NCBI GenBank assembly: GCA_003439945.1
Contig: QVRM01007053.1
Span: 857,501 to 921,500, forward strand
Direction: 5' to 3'
Length of the DNA: 64,000 nt
Source of the DNA: Dermanyssus gallinae
Taxonomy: Eukaryota; Arthropoda; Arachnida; Mesostigmata; Dermanyssidae
Under the pieces are notes generated by a model. The model was not told the DNA's origin and searched no databases. It saw only the letters and a program-made list of their open reading frames with translations. The position numbers were made by a program, and so were the translations under genes. Of this stretch, positions 48,604 through 58,877 are shown one piece after another. Numbering within the stretch: position 1 is the stretch's first letter; each line of letters begins with the position of its first letter.

Positions 48604-48605
<2 letters not shown>
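48106..48605. other. No gene recognised
   Basis: AT-rich spacer between two (TA)n arrays. Confidence 0.4.

Positions 48606-48638
<33 letters not shown>
48606..48638. repeat. (TA)n, tail of a minus-strand SINE-like unit
   Basis: TA tract of about 33 bp joined through TTTTTTTC to the unit at 48645-48740. Confidence 0.9.
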
Positions 48639-48640
<2 letters not shown>

Positions 48641-48644
48641 TTTT

Positions 48645-48740
48645 TTCTTACTCAAAGTTATACACCTACCGGAAACCTCGAACTCATTTCTTCCCAGTTC
48701 TCGCGGGTAAAAGACCATTATTGCTATCATCATGCATGAC
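48645..48740 (-). mobile_element. SINE-like element with (TA)n tail
   Basis: Minus strand holds GATAGCAATAATGGTCTTTT, then a B-box-like GAGTTCGAGGTTTCCGG, then A-rich sequence and (TA)n. The A box is poor, so this call rests on the B box and the tail. Confidence 0.4.
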
Positions 48741-48918
48741 AACAGCCCGGTCTTCTAAGAATTAAGCGTTAGTTGCCAAAGCTATCACTGCTACACATTG
48801 TACTTTAAAAATGTTAACTCAAATTTGCAGTTTCCACCTGCAATTGAATGTAAAGATCAAGCCCGTGATTCTGATGTCAGAGCCGTTTTACTCAAATATT
48901 CTCCAGTCTGCACCGTCG

Positions 48919-48921
48919 TAA

Positions 48922-48945
<24 letters not shown>
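48919..48945. repeat. (TA)n beyond a poly(A) tail
   Basis: TA tract of about 27 bp directly following the T(13) (poly(A) on the minus strand) that ends the RT element at 48946-50230. Confidence 0.9.
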
Positions 48946-48952
<7 letters not shown>

Positions 48953-50230
48953 TTTTAATTAAGGATGCAAGTGGAGCGACAATTGTCTCCCGAGAACGTG
49001 TGCACTGGGAATATGATTTAATCGCGTATAGGGCGAGCTTCATCTGCGTGCCTCTGACGGAAGCCGCGTTTCCGCGTTAGGCGTCAAAATCAAAACGTTG
49101 TATCAAGAAACCCGCAAATCTCGCAGTGATGTTGCCTGGGCTGCCTAGGGTCTCGAACGCTAGCGGTTGAAACTCAGGTGGGTATTGAGACGTATTTCGC
49201 GAGCTTCCTCGTCTCGGCTAGATTACCAGCATGGCCCGCCAAGACCGCCACGCCACCGCCATGCTGGCACGCCGCCCGGCACCTGTGATGCACGATAACC
49301 CGTGATAGGCAAATTTTTCGAAGGGTTGGTCACCGTTACATTGGTGAGGGAGACAAGGTCACAGCCGAAACGAATACCTGCCCCGATTTGGATCTTTCGT
49401 TGTCCAAGGGGCTGTCCGGTGGGGCCCTTGGAAGCGCATACAACCAAACTCCGGATTTTTTAGCAACGATCGCTCGAATGCAAGGCCTTGCGGAGTCGTC
49501 GGTAGTGCCCGCAAAGGGAGGAGACTATCGCTGGTCTAGCGGAGACGAGCAGGTCCGGGACCCCCAAGTCCCTTTCGAGACTGGTAGTTGCGTTCGCTTT
49601 TGAGCGAAAGGCGTTAGCGATAAATTAAGAAGAGACTCCCGAGTGTTTACAGTACAGTCGTTGACTGGACGCAGGTCGTCCAACCGCCTTGTTAGATCCA
49701 CTCTGTGGAGAAGGTGGGTGACTCGGGTAGCTGAGAACGACAATAGAAGTAAAAAGAGCAGGCGCGGTGAGCACCAAGCGGGGCGAGGTTGTCGGCGACG
49801 ACCTTTAGCTTGTTTTGCCACGTTTCGAGTGCGCGTGTGAGCCCCTGCGGCCGGAGCCGGACTCCCAAAAGCTCCAGATCATTATCGAAGTTTAACTCAC
49901 ATCCTGGCAATAAGGCCCGGAGAGTGCGAAGATCGGGGACCTGTGCAGTATCGCCTGTAACATAGATCACTCACACATTTATCGAGATTCAGTTCCAAAC
50001 TCGAAGTCTCACGAACGTCAAGTACGTGCGGAATGACGTCGGCAACCATGTCCGCATTACCCCCCAGCATGCCATCATCCAGGTACCAAATATTTAGCGA
50101 GCTGTTGAGGGAGTCAACTAGTTCTTTGATGCTTAGACAAAACAAGAAGAAGCCAAAGAATCACCCTGTTGCAGCCCCGTGGCCGTCCTACAATTCTTGG
50201 GCACGCTTTGTGTCTATAAAACACTTTAGA
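48944..50230 (-). pseudogene. YLDD-type reverse transcriptase element, decayed
   Basis: Minus-strand remnant of a retroelement polyprotein. In order: ATGLQQGDSLA (RT motif B, about 50175), LFCLSIKELVDSL (about 50120), IWYLDDGMLGGN (catalytic loop with two Asp, about 50080), LELNLDKC (about 50000), ELLGVRL (about 49865), LTRRLDD (about 49680), QLPVSKGTWGSRT (about 49575), IRFGCDL (about 49360), YHGLSC (about 49295), EFQPLAFETLG (about 49160) and RGNAASV (about 49065). These match a family of arthropod RTs that end in RGNAASV.GT. Frameshifts and stops break it at least five times. It ends at 48944-48956 with a T(13), a poly(A) tail in its own orientation. The 5' part before motif B is missing. 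I cannot place the clade with certainty. Confidence 0.78.
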
Positions 50231-50369
50231 GCCTATAATGCACAGCACTAAAAATTCAGCTGAACAGGCAATCACTGTAGATGAGACACTCAAACTTGTT
50301 AAGTGCGACCAATTGAGAAGAGCGAATCGACAGCATGTCCGCTGTCAACAAATTGAAGGTAAGAAAAAG

Positions 50370-50370
<1 letters not shown>

Positions 50371-50424
<54 letters not shown>
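50371..50424. repeat. (TA)n, tail of a minus-strand SINE
   Basis: TA tract of about 54 bp on the 3' side of the SINE at 50425-50632. Confidence 0.92.
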
Positions 50425-50427
<3 letters not shown>

Positions 50428-50632
50428 GTAATGCACCATCTCTTTTTATTGAGACATCTGTGCTCCCTGTCTTTTTGACCGACAGTACTCATTTAAAATT
50501 GACTCCGGTATTTACTTTTTCTAAATTGGAAATCTTAAAAACCAATATAAGAGTGGCCGGCCCAGGTCTTGATCCCACGACCCCCCTAATGCAAGACATG
50601 GCTTCGCCACTAAGCCACCTTGCCCGGTTTAT
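50425..50632 (-). mobile_element. tRNA-derived SINE with (TA)n tail
   Basis: Minus strand starts CCGGGCAAGGTGGCTTAGTG (A-box-like), then GTGGGATCAAGACCTGGG (B-box-like) about 40 nt later. About 150 nt of body follows, ending AAAAAGAGATGG..TTACTTC and (TA)n. It is flanked on both sides by TA tracts, as if inserted in one. Cloverleaf pairing beyond the boxes is poor. Confidence 0.7.
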
Positions 50633-50634
50633 TG

Positions 50635-50659
50635 TATATATATATATATATATATATAT
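50635..50659. repeat. (TA)n, tail of the next minus-strand SINE
   Basis: TA tract of about 25 bp lying between two minus-strand SINE units. Confidence 0.9.
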
Positions 50660-50742
50660 TGATTTATTTATTGTTAGCTTGGTATGTATACCTAAGTACA
50701 CATGTCGTCTTTTTATACTAGGGGCACTTAGAGCGGCAGCAT
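50660..50742 (-). mobile_element. SINE 3' tail fragment
   Basis: GCTGCCGCTCTAAGTGCCCC (minus, about 50740-50721) followed by TAGTATAAAAAG matches the 3' part of the 52.3-kb SINE (CTGCCGCTCTTAGTGGACCTGATACAAAAG). Only the tail is present, as with 5'-truncated retroposons, and it runs into (TA)n at 50635-50659. A second short TA run at 50740-50756 lies upstream. Confidence 0.6.
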
Positions 50743-50756
50743 ATATATATATATAT

Positions 50757-52295
50757 GGCGAGCAATGCCTTATGCCTATTGATTTTGATCAAATCGTACC
50801 ACAAATTTAATTACTGCATAACATACATTGTTTAACACTGCGATCATATACTTTAACTGTTTTGTTTAGCTGGACAGGTATAGCTCGTCTATAGCTTGTC
50901 CCGCTACGCAGTGTAGTAAAAGTCACCTGAGTGTCCTTTATGAAGTTTGGTTAGCCTTAGGAGCTTCGCCGCTGCTGCCGCCGGACGCACACAGGATAGA
51001 TGCAGCACGAATACTTTTGTAAACACTGTCCGTCCGTTGTCAGTCGTCTCGCCATCGTGATTCAACTCAGCAATGAAACGACGGTTAGCAGTCGCTGGCT
51101 ACTGAGATTTTTGCCGGTGATTCAGCGCCACAATGGTCGCCGAGCCGCTCCGATGAGCTCTCGTGCAAGGGGTGGTTCGTGTTCCTCACTTGAAACGTCT
51201 TCGTTCGTGACGACGATGATGGTCACACCTCACAGCAGCGGCTGTGTTTCCGCTGCTGTGGGGTTCGCGGATGGGGGGGGGGGAATTGCCTAATGACGTT
51301 GTCGGCCGCACGTGCGTACTCGTTTCATCTCGTTGCTTCGCGTCTTTCTGTTTGTTCCCGCAGGCGACAGTAGTCGGCGAGCGGGGGTCAATTTGCATTC
51401 CGACTATGAGGAGAGTCATTAGCTGCAAACAATCAGCCCCGTCTCAGCACAGCTACGAAATCTTCTCAGGCGGCTCGGTCCGGCACAGCCTATCCGCAGT
51501 ACCGCTCGGATCGGCAGAGTGTTAGAGTGTTGTCACTGCATTCCAATGACAACAGAACGAGTGGCGCAGTTGTGCCTTTCTCTGTCATGCTCCGTGTGAT
51601 GTATTGAGTCGAAGACAGAGTATATGGTATACATGCGCTTCGGATCTTTGCGTAGCAGCCAAGTGAATCAGTGTTCATCATAAGTGAATCTAGCTGGTGT
51701 ATTGGAGGGACGCGTACAATACGTGTACTATGTCTTCTCTGTATTCAAGGACACTGCGTTTAGAGTTCAACATGATGACTAGGTACTTAGCAGGTTTTGT
51801 CGACGCACCGGTCTGAACGGCGAGTTTCCACATGTATGTTACATACTACATATATTATACATAAATATATATATTACTGCCCAAAGTCTTAAAAATCCGA
51901 CTTCAGTTAAGTCTGACTTAGAGAATCAGACTTCTGAGTAATGATGACTATTGTTCGTCCTGCCGCTTTATGCCAGGATCGTTCGGTACTAGTTGTAGCT
52001 ACGCAAATATATACCCTAGTGAGAGCATCTGTCCAGTTTTGTTCACATACCTGTTCAATAGCAGCCATCCTTGTGTTTTTCTCTCTGCTCCTCTGTAGAG
52101 GCGTACTTGGCTAATATTCAGTTTCCCGTAACAATATTTATTGATAAACCTGATTGGTTTAGAAAGATCATAATGTCTTATTTTAGCATCATATATTTAT
52201 AATATATGTGCGTAAGCAAACTCTAGTTTAGGTAACTAAACAGTTAGATGAAACGTAAAGAATAAACGGTGCACCTTGGAAGTAACACAGCCACA
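50757..52295. other. No gene recognised; GC-richer island 50.9-51.5 kb
   Basis: The island has CTGCCGCC near 50970 and a G(10) run near 51273. Open frames up to 97 codons show no domain. The rest is AT-rich. Confidence 0.35.
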
Positions 52296-52545
52296 ATGTG
52301 GACGCGTGATCTAGATGGTTAGTGCGCTAGTCCTAGCAGTCTTCTACCGGGGTGTGCCTGTTCGATCTCTGTTACTGATCGAATTTTATTTGAGTGATGC
52401 TTATTGAGAATAGATGATAAAGTAAGCGCTGAGAGTCAGCGCAAATGCTGCGACAAGGGTTTTCAGGAAAACCCTAGACACCTCAGCATGACCGCTTATG
52501 CTGCCGCTCTTAGTGGACCTGATACAAAAGGGTGGTATGCGTATT
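52296..52545 (+). mobile_element. tRNA-derived SINE, most complete copy
   Basis: About 250 bp. CGTGATCTAGATGGTTAGTG (A-box-like), CCTGTTCGATCTCTG (B-box-like, about 52350), a body with GCTGAGAGTCAGC (shared with the 9.5-kb copy), CCTCAGCATGACCGCTTATG, and the tail at 52501-52530 shared with 50709-50740 and with 6965-7000. It connects the head-type and tail-type fragments in this window into one family. Confidence 0.7.
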
Positions 52546-54130
52546 AGGCATACATGTCAAGCGTATAATAAATCCATAGGTCAGGTCAGTTATTGTTTAT
52601 ATATATATACATGCTCATCCAGTTTTATTGAGAACATGTTATTATTCCAGAATCTAGTTTTAAATGCAAGAGAGCGGAACCGATTTCACTCTGAGAACCC
52701 AAGGTCAGAAGTTTAAGTTGGGTGGGGTAAAACATCCCATGTAAAATCCGATGCACGCCCACACGATTATACAGTTTGGGGCATTTTTCGACGACGCTTT
52801 AATTCAAACTAAAATGCAACTAGTAGCAAATGCTTACTGTTAATCAGAAGTAGAATTTTATAGTGCACCAGGTCTTTCATATCTCACCGCACACACAGGA
52901 TGTTCTTCGCACCGTGAGGGCTTTAAATCAAGAGCCTTGACTTTTAATCATGACTTACCCACGGGTGTGATCTTATTAAGTGTCAAACGGATTTTACTAT
53001 GAGAGCAGTTGATTCATGTTACTTACACGTAAATGTGTCTTCGTAGGTACGAATCTGCCAATAGCTTTACTCACAAAAACACATCTCTGTCGATTGAGTT
53101 CCGCTCGACTGGAGCTCTTTAACGCACAGAACATTCTGACAACGTGTTAAAGCTGTATAGGTAGTCTAATTATTTCTAATTTTTTTTTAATAAAATACCT
53201 TTTTACGCAACCTATTTTTTTTGCACAACACGATTTTAAAGCCAATTTTTTACATTCGTTATATTGATTTGTTTGCTATTATATACCTACCCGGATAAAC
53301 CTAACCAGACGAGTACAACTTGCGCAGAGCACTTTAAAACTAATGAGATATTGCTTGCGTCCCAAAATGCATTCATGAGGGGCTATTTTCCTGACTCGAA
53401 GGTAAATTGTTAAAAATAGAGTGAAACGCTATGATTTCAGATAGAGAGAGAGAGAGAGAAAGAGCGACGGTAGAAGAGCAAACAAGATTGGGAAAATGTA
53501 GTGTAGTAATTTGATCCTGAAGGCTCCGTGGCTTTGTTAGTTGGCAAATAGCAATGGTTGTGACATCAGCATTCGGCCTCATAAAAGTGAGGCTAAACAT
53601 TCGGCAGGAAATTGGCTTGATAACATGCTGTGTGTTAAAAAAAGTACGTTTTATGGCAAACCTGGCAAGGATATTACAAGCCATTGATTGTTTACATAAA
53701 TTGTGATACCAATTTTCAGGTTGCCCTACCCTGTATGCATCTATGCAATAAATGCATGCGATATTGTTCAGTAGAGACTTTTTTTTCTGAAAGACTTAGA
53801 TTGCTTGTGGCCCTCTCAATGTTCCTACTGTTGTCGAACCTTGGATTTTTCGACCGTTTGGTGCTTGCCCTTAGATTTTGTGAATGTCGGATGTCATCCT
53901 TATGGATTATGGTTTGCTGCTCGTACGTATTTATTGGTATCACTCTTATTTCTGGGTACTTCACCTACCGAAATAGATCTTGCATGTAGATTTCCCGTAG
54001 ATTTCCATTTGTCAGCTAAAATGTGGCGAGGAGTATAAAAGAAAAATAATGTCCTGATCTTGCCAGGAGATCTACTTGTGGAGCAATCGACCCCTAAAAT
54101 AAACCACACTTAGGAATACAAAGGCAACGT
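52546..54130. other. No gene recognised
   Basis: AT-rich spacer with GA repeats at 53441-53460. A 101-codon plus frame at 53684-53989 overlaps minus-strand frames; no motif was recognised. Confidence 0.4.
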
Positions 54131-55713
54131 GGGCGCTCACAGCGCCGCACCAGTTTCGTAGCGTCCTGTGTTGGTCGCTGCCTCTCTCGTCATCATTCTT
54201 CGGCACGCCTCACTGGTCAATGTATAGGCAGTACAACGAAGGGAACTCCATGCAGTTTTCGCAGACGCTCTGCAGCTCGGCAACCATCGATTCAAGCCGC
54301 AATGATTAATTGGCAAAATATTGGACAAAGCCGACGGGCGAAACAGCGAATCGGGCGCTTCGTCAATATACTACTCCTGCAAGACAGATATTGTCCGCCT
54401 GGTGGTAAACACCCCCTTTAGCTAAATTACGAGGCAACAGAGCGCGAAACTCAAAGGAGAGAGAGAGATAGAGAGAGAGAGAAAAGTAAGAGCAAACGGA
54501 GATATATATGATCCGCCCGCATGTTTTCACAGTTTTGGCCCCTTTACTATTGCTTGAAGTGCTAACTGGTGTTTATGTGGATGTGTCTACAAGCCGTAAG
54601 ACAGGTTTTGCTTTGCGGAGACCTCGGACCCCCTGGCTTTAGTTTTCTCGTTGTCAACAAATTAATTCCACTCATTGTATTGCATCTAAACAAATCTATC
54701 TCGGTCGACCTGTTCGATTAAATGTAAGCTGGTTTATCGTTCTGCGGATGCGCTTTACATAAGTTTGATTGCACGCTGTGTTTCGTACGGTAGTGTCAAG
54801 TGAAGAGAATGCGTTATTTTTCCACAGCTTCGTGTCAAAGAGCTGACATCGTAAATCGCACGCTGTCGTAGACGTCCTTAGTTAGTCCTTTAATGAAGAT
54901 TGCCATTACGTGTCCACTATTATGTAACGATTACAGCAAAATAGTTGGTACTCTGCTAGCTTCCTAAGAGATTGAGCATATAATTGAAAGGCAAGATGGG
55001 TGCGGAGGTAGCAAGCCCTGTCGAGGAAGATTTGTGTACTTACAGGCTTCCTATAGATAATAGTCCTGATGAACCTTTTTCGTTATTGAATTAGTCGTTT
55101 ATTTTTCTCTTTGTTGATCAAATACTTCCTTCCACCTACATTGTGATGCGTGCTTTACGACTTATTGACAATTTTAAATTATGCATGCTCTTCCAAACCA
55201 AACGTGACGCAAATCTTCGCCAACATTTAGTATGTTACATTTGAAGCTACGATCTGGGCAGACGGATTATTGTTGTGTTGCATATGCACAATGTTATGTA
55301 ACTAGATTGTGCGTATTTTGTTAGCTTTTCTACATGTTAAACAATATAAACCATGTAATACGCAATCTAATGTTGTCGAACTCAACGAATGTTGTCTGTG
55401 GAACCATTGAGAACTACGCCCTGTAGTGAACTAACGCATTCCACTGCATGGCACAACTCTGCATGCAGAACCGGTAAGTGCACAACATGTACCCTTTTGA
55501 AAGCCGGTGTTTGCACATGCCAGGACGTCATAACCATGCACTACGTTCCTGATGCAAACGTGGCGACTGTCACATGCAGGGCTGGACTTAGGGTGCAAGG
55601 GATTGAATACGTCCAATCACCCAGGCCACTCACCTGGCCTGTTCGGCTTTAGTTCCCTATTCCGAAATAAAACATTTGTAAGATATTGTACGCGACATTT
55701 TTTGTCTCAGTTT

Positions 55714-55716
<3 letters not shown>
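54131..55716. other. No gene recognised
   Basis: GA repeats near 54460-54482. An 87-codon frame at 55389-55652 holds several Cys but no known spacing pattern. Confidence 0.35.

Positions 55717-55795
<79 letters not shown>
55717..55795. repeat. (TA)n, tail of a minus-strand SINE-like unit
   Basis: TA tract of about 79 bp. The flanks GTTTCAAA and TTTGAAAC form a short inverted repeat around it. Confidence 0.93.
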
Positions 55796-55797
<2 letters not shown>

Positions 55798-55880
55798 GTA
55801 CATGTATGTATGTTTGAAACGGTTGCCTTGGAGGCAAGGTCCTCTAGAAGCGTTCGCCTGTAGTTCGACAAGAGCGTGAC
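55796..55880 (-). mobile_element. SINE-like head with (TA)n tail
   Basis: Minus strand reads TGTCGAACTACAGGCGAACG (A-box-like), CTTGCCTCCAAGGC, then CCGTTTCAAACATAC (B-box-like) and into (TA)n. The boxes are imperfect. Confidence 0.4.
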
Positions 55881-56260
55881 ATCAACACTGGCAAAAAGCT
55901 ACTCGGACATCAGAGTGAGCTGCTCAGTTGGGCTATAATTAGAATGAGAATACGGACAAGTCCGAACAGAGTATTTTTAGGTTTTACTTAAATAAACTGA
56001 CTTATCCTTAATTTTAAGTAAGACCAAGCAGTCCAGATACGACTCGTAAGGTTTTCTAAAGACCAGCGATAGCTATACTGCACTCCGGTCAGCGACACGG
56101 ATTTAGTGATTAGCGATGAAGTTGTCAAAATGCTTCCAGAATTAACGAGACAGAGGAATTTGGTGGATGTCCATAAAATTGTTATCGGATAGAACGGTCA
56201 AAGTTTCTCGTTTTCGGTCTCGTTTATGGCTATCGTGTTTTGAGCGGTAAGGCAGGTAGC

Positions 56261-56308
<48 letters not shown>

Positions 56309-57180
56309 AAGGAATAGATGTCCAGGATAGAAAGCTAAGACGAAGTTCGCTGCTAGTAAACCTAATGACTCGTAACTCGAGAGCCTAATCTTCTAATACC
56401 TTTTACTGATTAGCTCATAGCTCGGTGTACGGTGTATATATGGCCCCGTGCCGATACCCACAACAAATGATGAGCTGTTATGCTAGTGATAATTATGTTT
56501 ATCGGTTATTATCTGGTGCTACTCATTAAACTTGTTATATAGGGGTCTGTGTTCCAACCTTTCCTCCGTATATGAAAATCTAATTAGGGTCAGTTTACAA
56601 GCGTTTGTTAATATTATTAACAATAATAATACTACTTCGCAATTGTTGTTGCCTATCTATATTTCCGATATATAACTATTACAGTCATTACAAGCAGATA
56701 TCGACGAGGCGAATTGGAGATAATTCACGTTGACATAAGAAATCGCTTGATCTCGTGTAACGTATATACATTTTCAAAACATGATTTTATAAGATTAATA
56801 CGCAGTGTAATAGCTAAATGAAACATCATGTGATTAGAATACGGCCCCTAGTAGATGACGTTGAACAGTTACTATAGCATTCCACCATGTTAGGGGGTCA
56901 GCTTTGTGTTGAAACGAACCTACTAAAATGCAACATCATAAGCAGTTTGTTATCTTGATTATGAATTGCGCTTTGTACCTAGTACAGAAAGCCTACGAGA
57001 CTCGAGTCTAGTGTACAAGGGAGCCTCTATAATTGTTTACTTCAATTCGGCCTAAAACATTTTTGGTAATATAGAAAATCCGTCTGCGCGTTTAATTCAA
57101 CGCAACACATGACAGCATGAGATATATCAAACAAGGGTTCTTCACGTGGCACGTGATCGTTCAGGCTAGGTGTCAACATA
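55881..57180. other. No gene recognised
   Basis: AT-rich DNA with (TA)n at 56262-56304. Confidence 0.45.
56262..56304. repeat. (TA)n microsatellite
   Basis: TA tract of about 43 bp. Confidence 0.95.
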
Positions 57181-58740
57181 TGTAGTTTGAGTTAAATTTT
57201 GTGCAACGCCCTTCTTGGCGAAGGTGGGGGTCCAGTCTTGCAAAGAACGTCCTTGAAAACCCACGGCCCAGCATGGAGAGGCAGCTTAATTTTTATTAGT
57301 GGACTAAAATGAATCAGACTTTTACTGACAGTAGCGCCATTCAAAAGGAAACTATCCATTGCAAAGCGGCTGCGCTGTCCGAACCTTCTTTTGTCAATAG
57401 CCTTTACCTCGCCGGTATCTTCTCGTTGCAATTGGTGATTAGTCCATTTTAGTTTTGTTTTCGATTGTTGGCCGCAAACGCTTGCCTTGTGAATGAATGC
57501 AGGATCCAATGATTATAATTGAGGCTCCTTGTTGAGTTAGAGACACTCTTGTCTGCTGTCAAGTAGCTGTCCAGAGTGCGCTCTGTATAGCATTTGAGTA
57601 AGGAATGGCAGCACCGTACTGTTCACCGTCATTGACATTCACTTAGCTCGCTCGCTAGCTTTCCAGGGATCTAAACGGCGAACATCTGGACGATACGCTC
57701 GTCGTTATACAGAGACGTCGAGTACTGCTTGACAGTTATTCGCACGACAGGCTGGGCGATTACATACGTAGCATCCGAGCATCCTGTACTATCTCGAGGG
57801 ACAACGCAGTTTTCGGAAAAACAAGTGGAGGTAGAACATGAACCGATTGTAGGTCGATCGGCCGACGCTTCGTACAAAAGCCGGTAGCAGACGGACTCTC
57901 GCTCTATGTTTCACCGAATGCCGCCCTGTCATTCCACCCGTACTCTTCGCTCGCCTACAGGAGTCCGCTTAGGTGTTGCAGAGGTGGATGAGTGCGTGAG
58001 TGTAACGTAATCGTATAGGCCTCGAGTCAGTCACAGAGTGTCTTCTCTTTCTGCGCGCCGAACTAGCATTGCATTCGCTTGCGTTGGGTCGGCTACATAT
58101 AATAGGATGTGGTGGTGGTGGATCTGCTGCTGCTGCTGCTACTGCTGTTGTTGTTGCCGCTCGATTCTCTAGGGACGATCTATTATTTTGACCAGAAAGA
58201 ATGTGGATCAAGACGGAGAGCTGGGTGGGTGTCGAGTTGTAGTCAGGGAAGTAGTCGTAGTAATAGTAGTAACAGTCATGGTAGTTCAGCTGACGTCGCT
58301 TCAGTCTATTCTATGTAGGCAGGCTAAAGGCTTGTACAAGGAGGTACAGTCAGCCGTCGGAGGCGCGCCTCTATTGATAGTCAGTCACAAGTCCACTTCT
58401 TGCCTTGACGAGTCCGTCCCGCATTGTTCTTCAGGTCGGCAGTGCCTAAGTGCCAGCAGCATATGGTTACGAGCTGTTTGCAGATGAATAGCGTTGCGAA
58501 CACCCGTTTCGCAGGAAGCAAAATAGATCCTTTTTGCCTGCTCTCCCATTGCCTGTGAACGACAACTGTCCAAATATACTACAAGCGTACTTTAGCAAGA
58601 GGCTCTAAACTAGCCTGTGGGCATTGTGTATTATTGCATTGTGTGCAGCCCTCTACATTTACTGTGACTACTCCGTTTTGGTGTAATGTAATTTAGTTAG
58701 GTAGTTTGTTAAGTTGTGGTACTCAAGTGCCTATTGTTGA
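57181..58740. other. No firm gene; GC-richer island 57.6-58.5 kb
   Basis: A 105-codon minus-strand frame at 57192-57509 looks protein-like but was not recognised. CTG/GTT triplets lie at 58118-58155 and GTA triplets near 58240-58275. Confidence 0.35.
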
Positions 58741-58750
58741 ACAGAAAAAC

Positions 58751-58839
58751 AATATATATATAGAAAAGATTGTGAAGGTGTTTTAATCATTATATATATA
58801 TATATATATATAGAAAATATTGTAATGATTTATTAATCA

Positions 58840-58870
<31 letters not shown>
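58751..58870. repeat. Tandem duplication carrying (TA)n
   Basis: TATATATAGAAAAGATTGTG...TTTTAATCAT and TATATATAGAAAATATTGTA...TTATTAATCAA follow each other with a period of about 50 bp, each ending in a TA tract (58790-58812 and 58842-58870). The second TA tract abuts the 3' end of the R1-like element. Confidence 0.85.
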
Positions 58871-58877
<7 letters not shown>

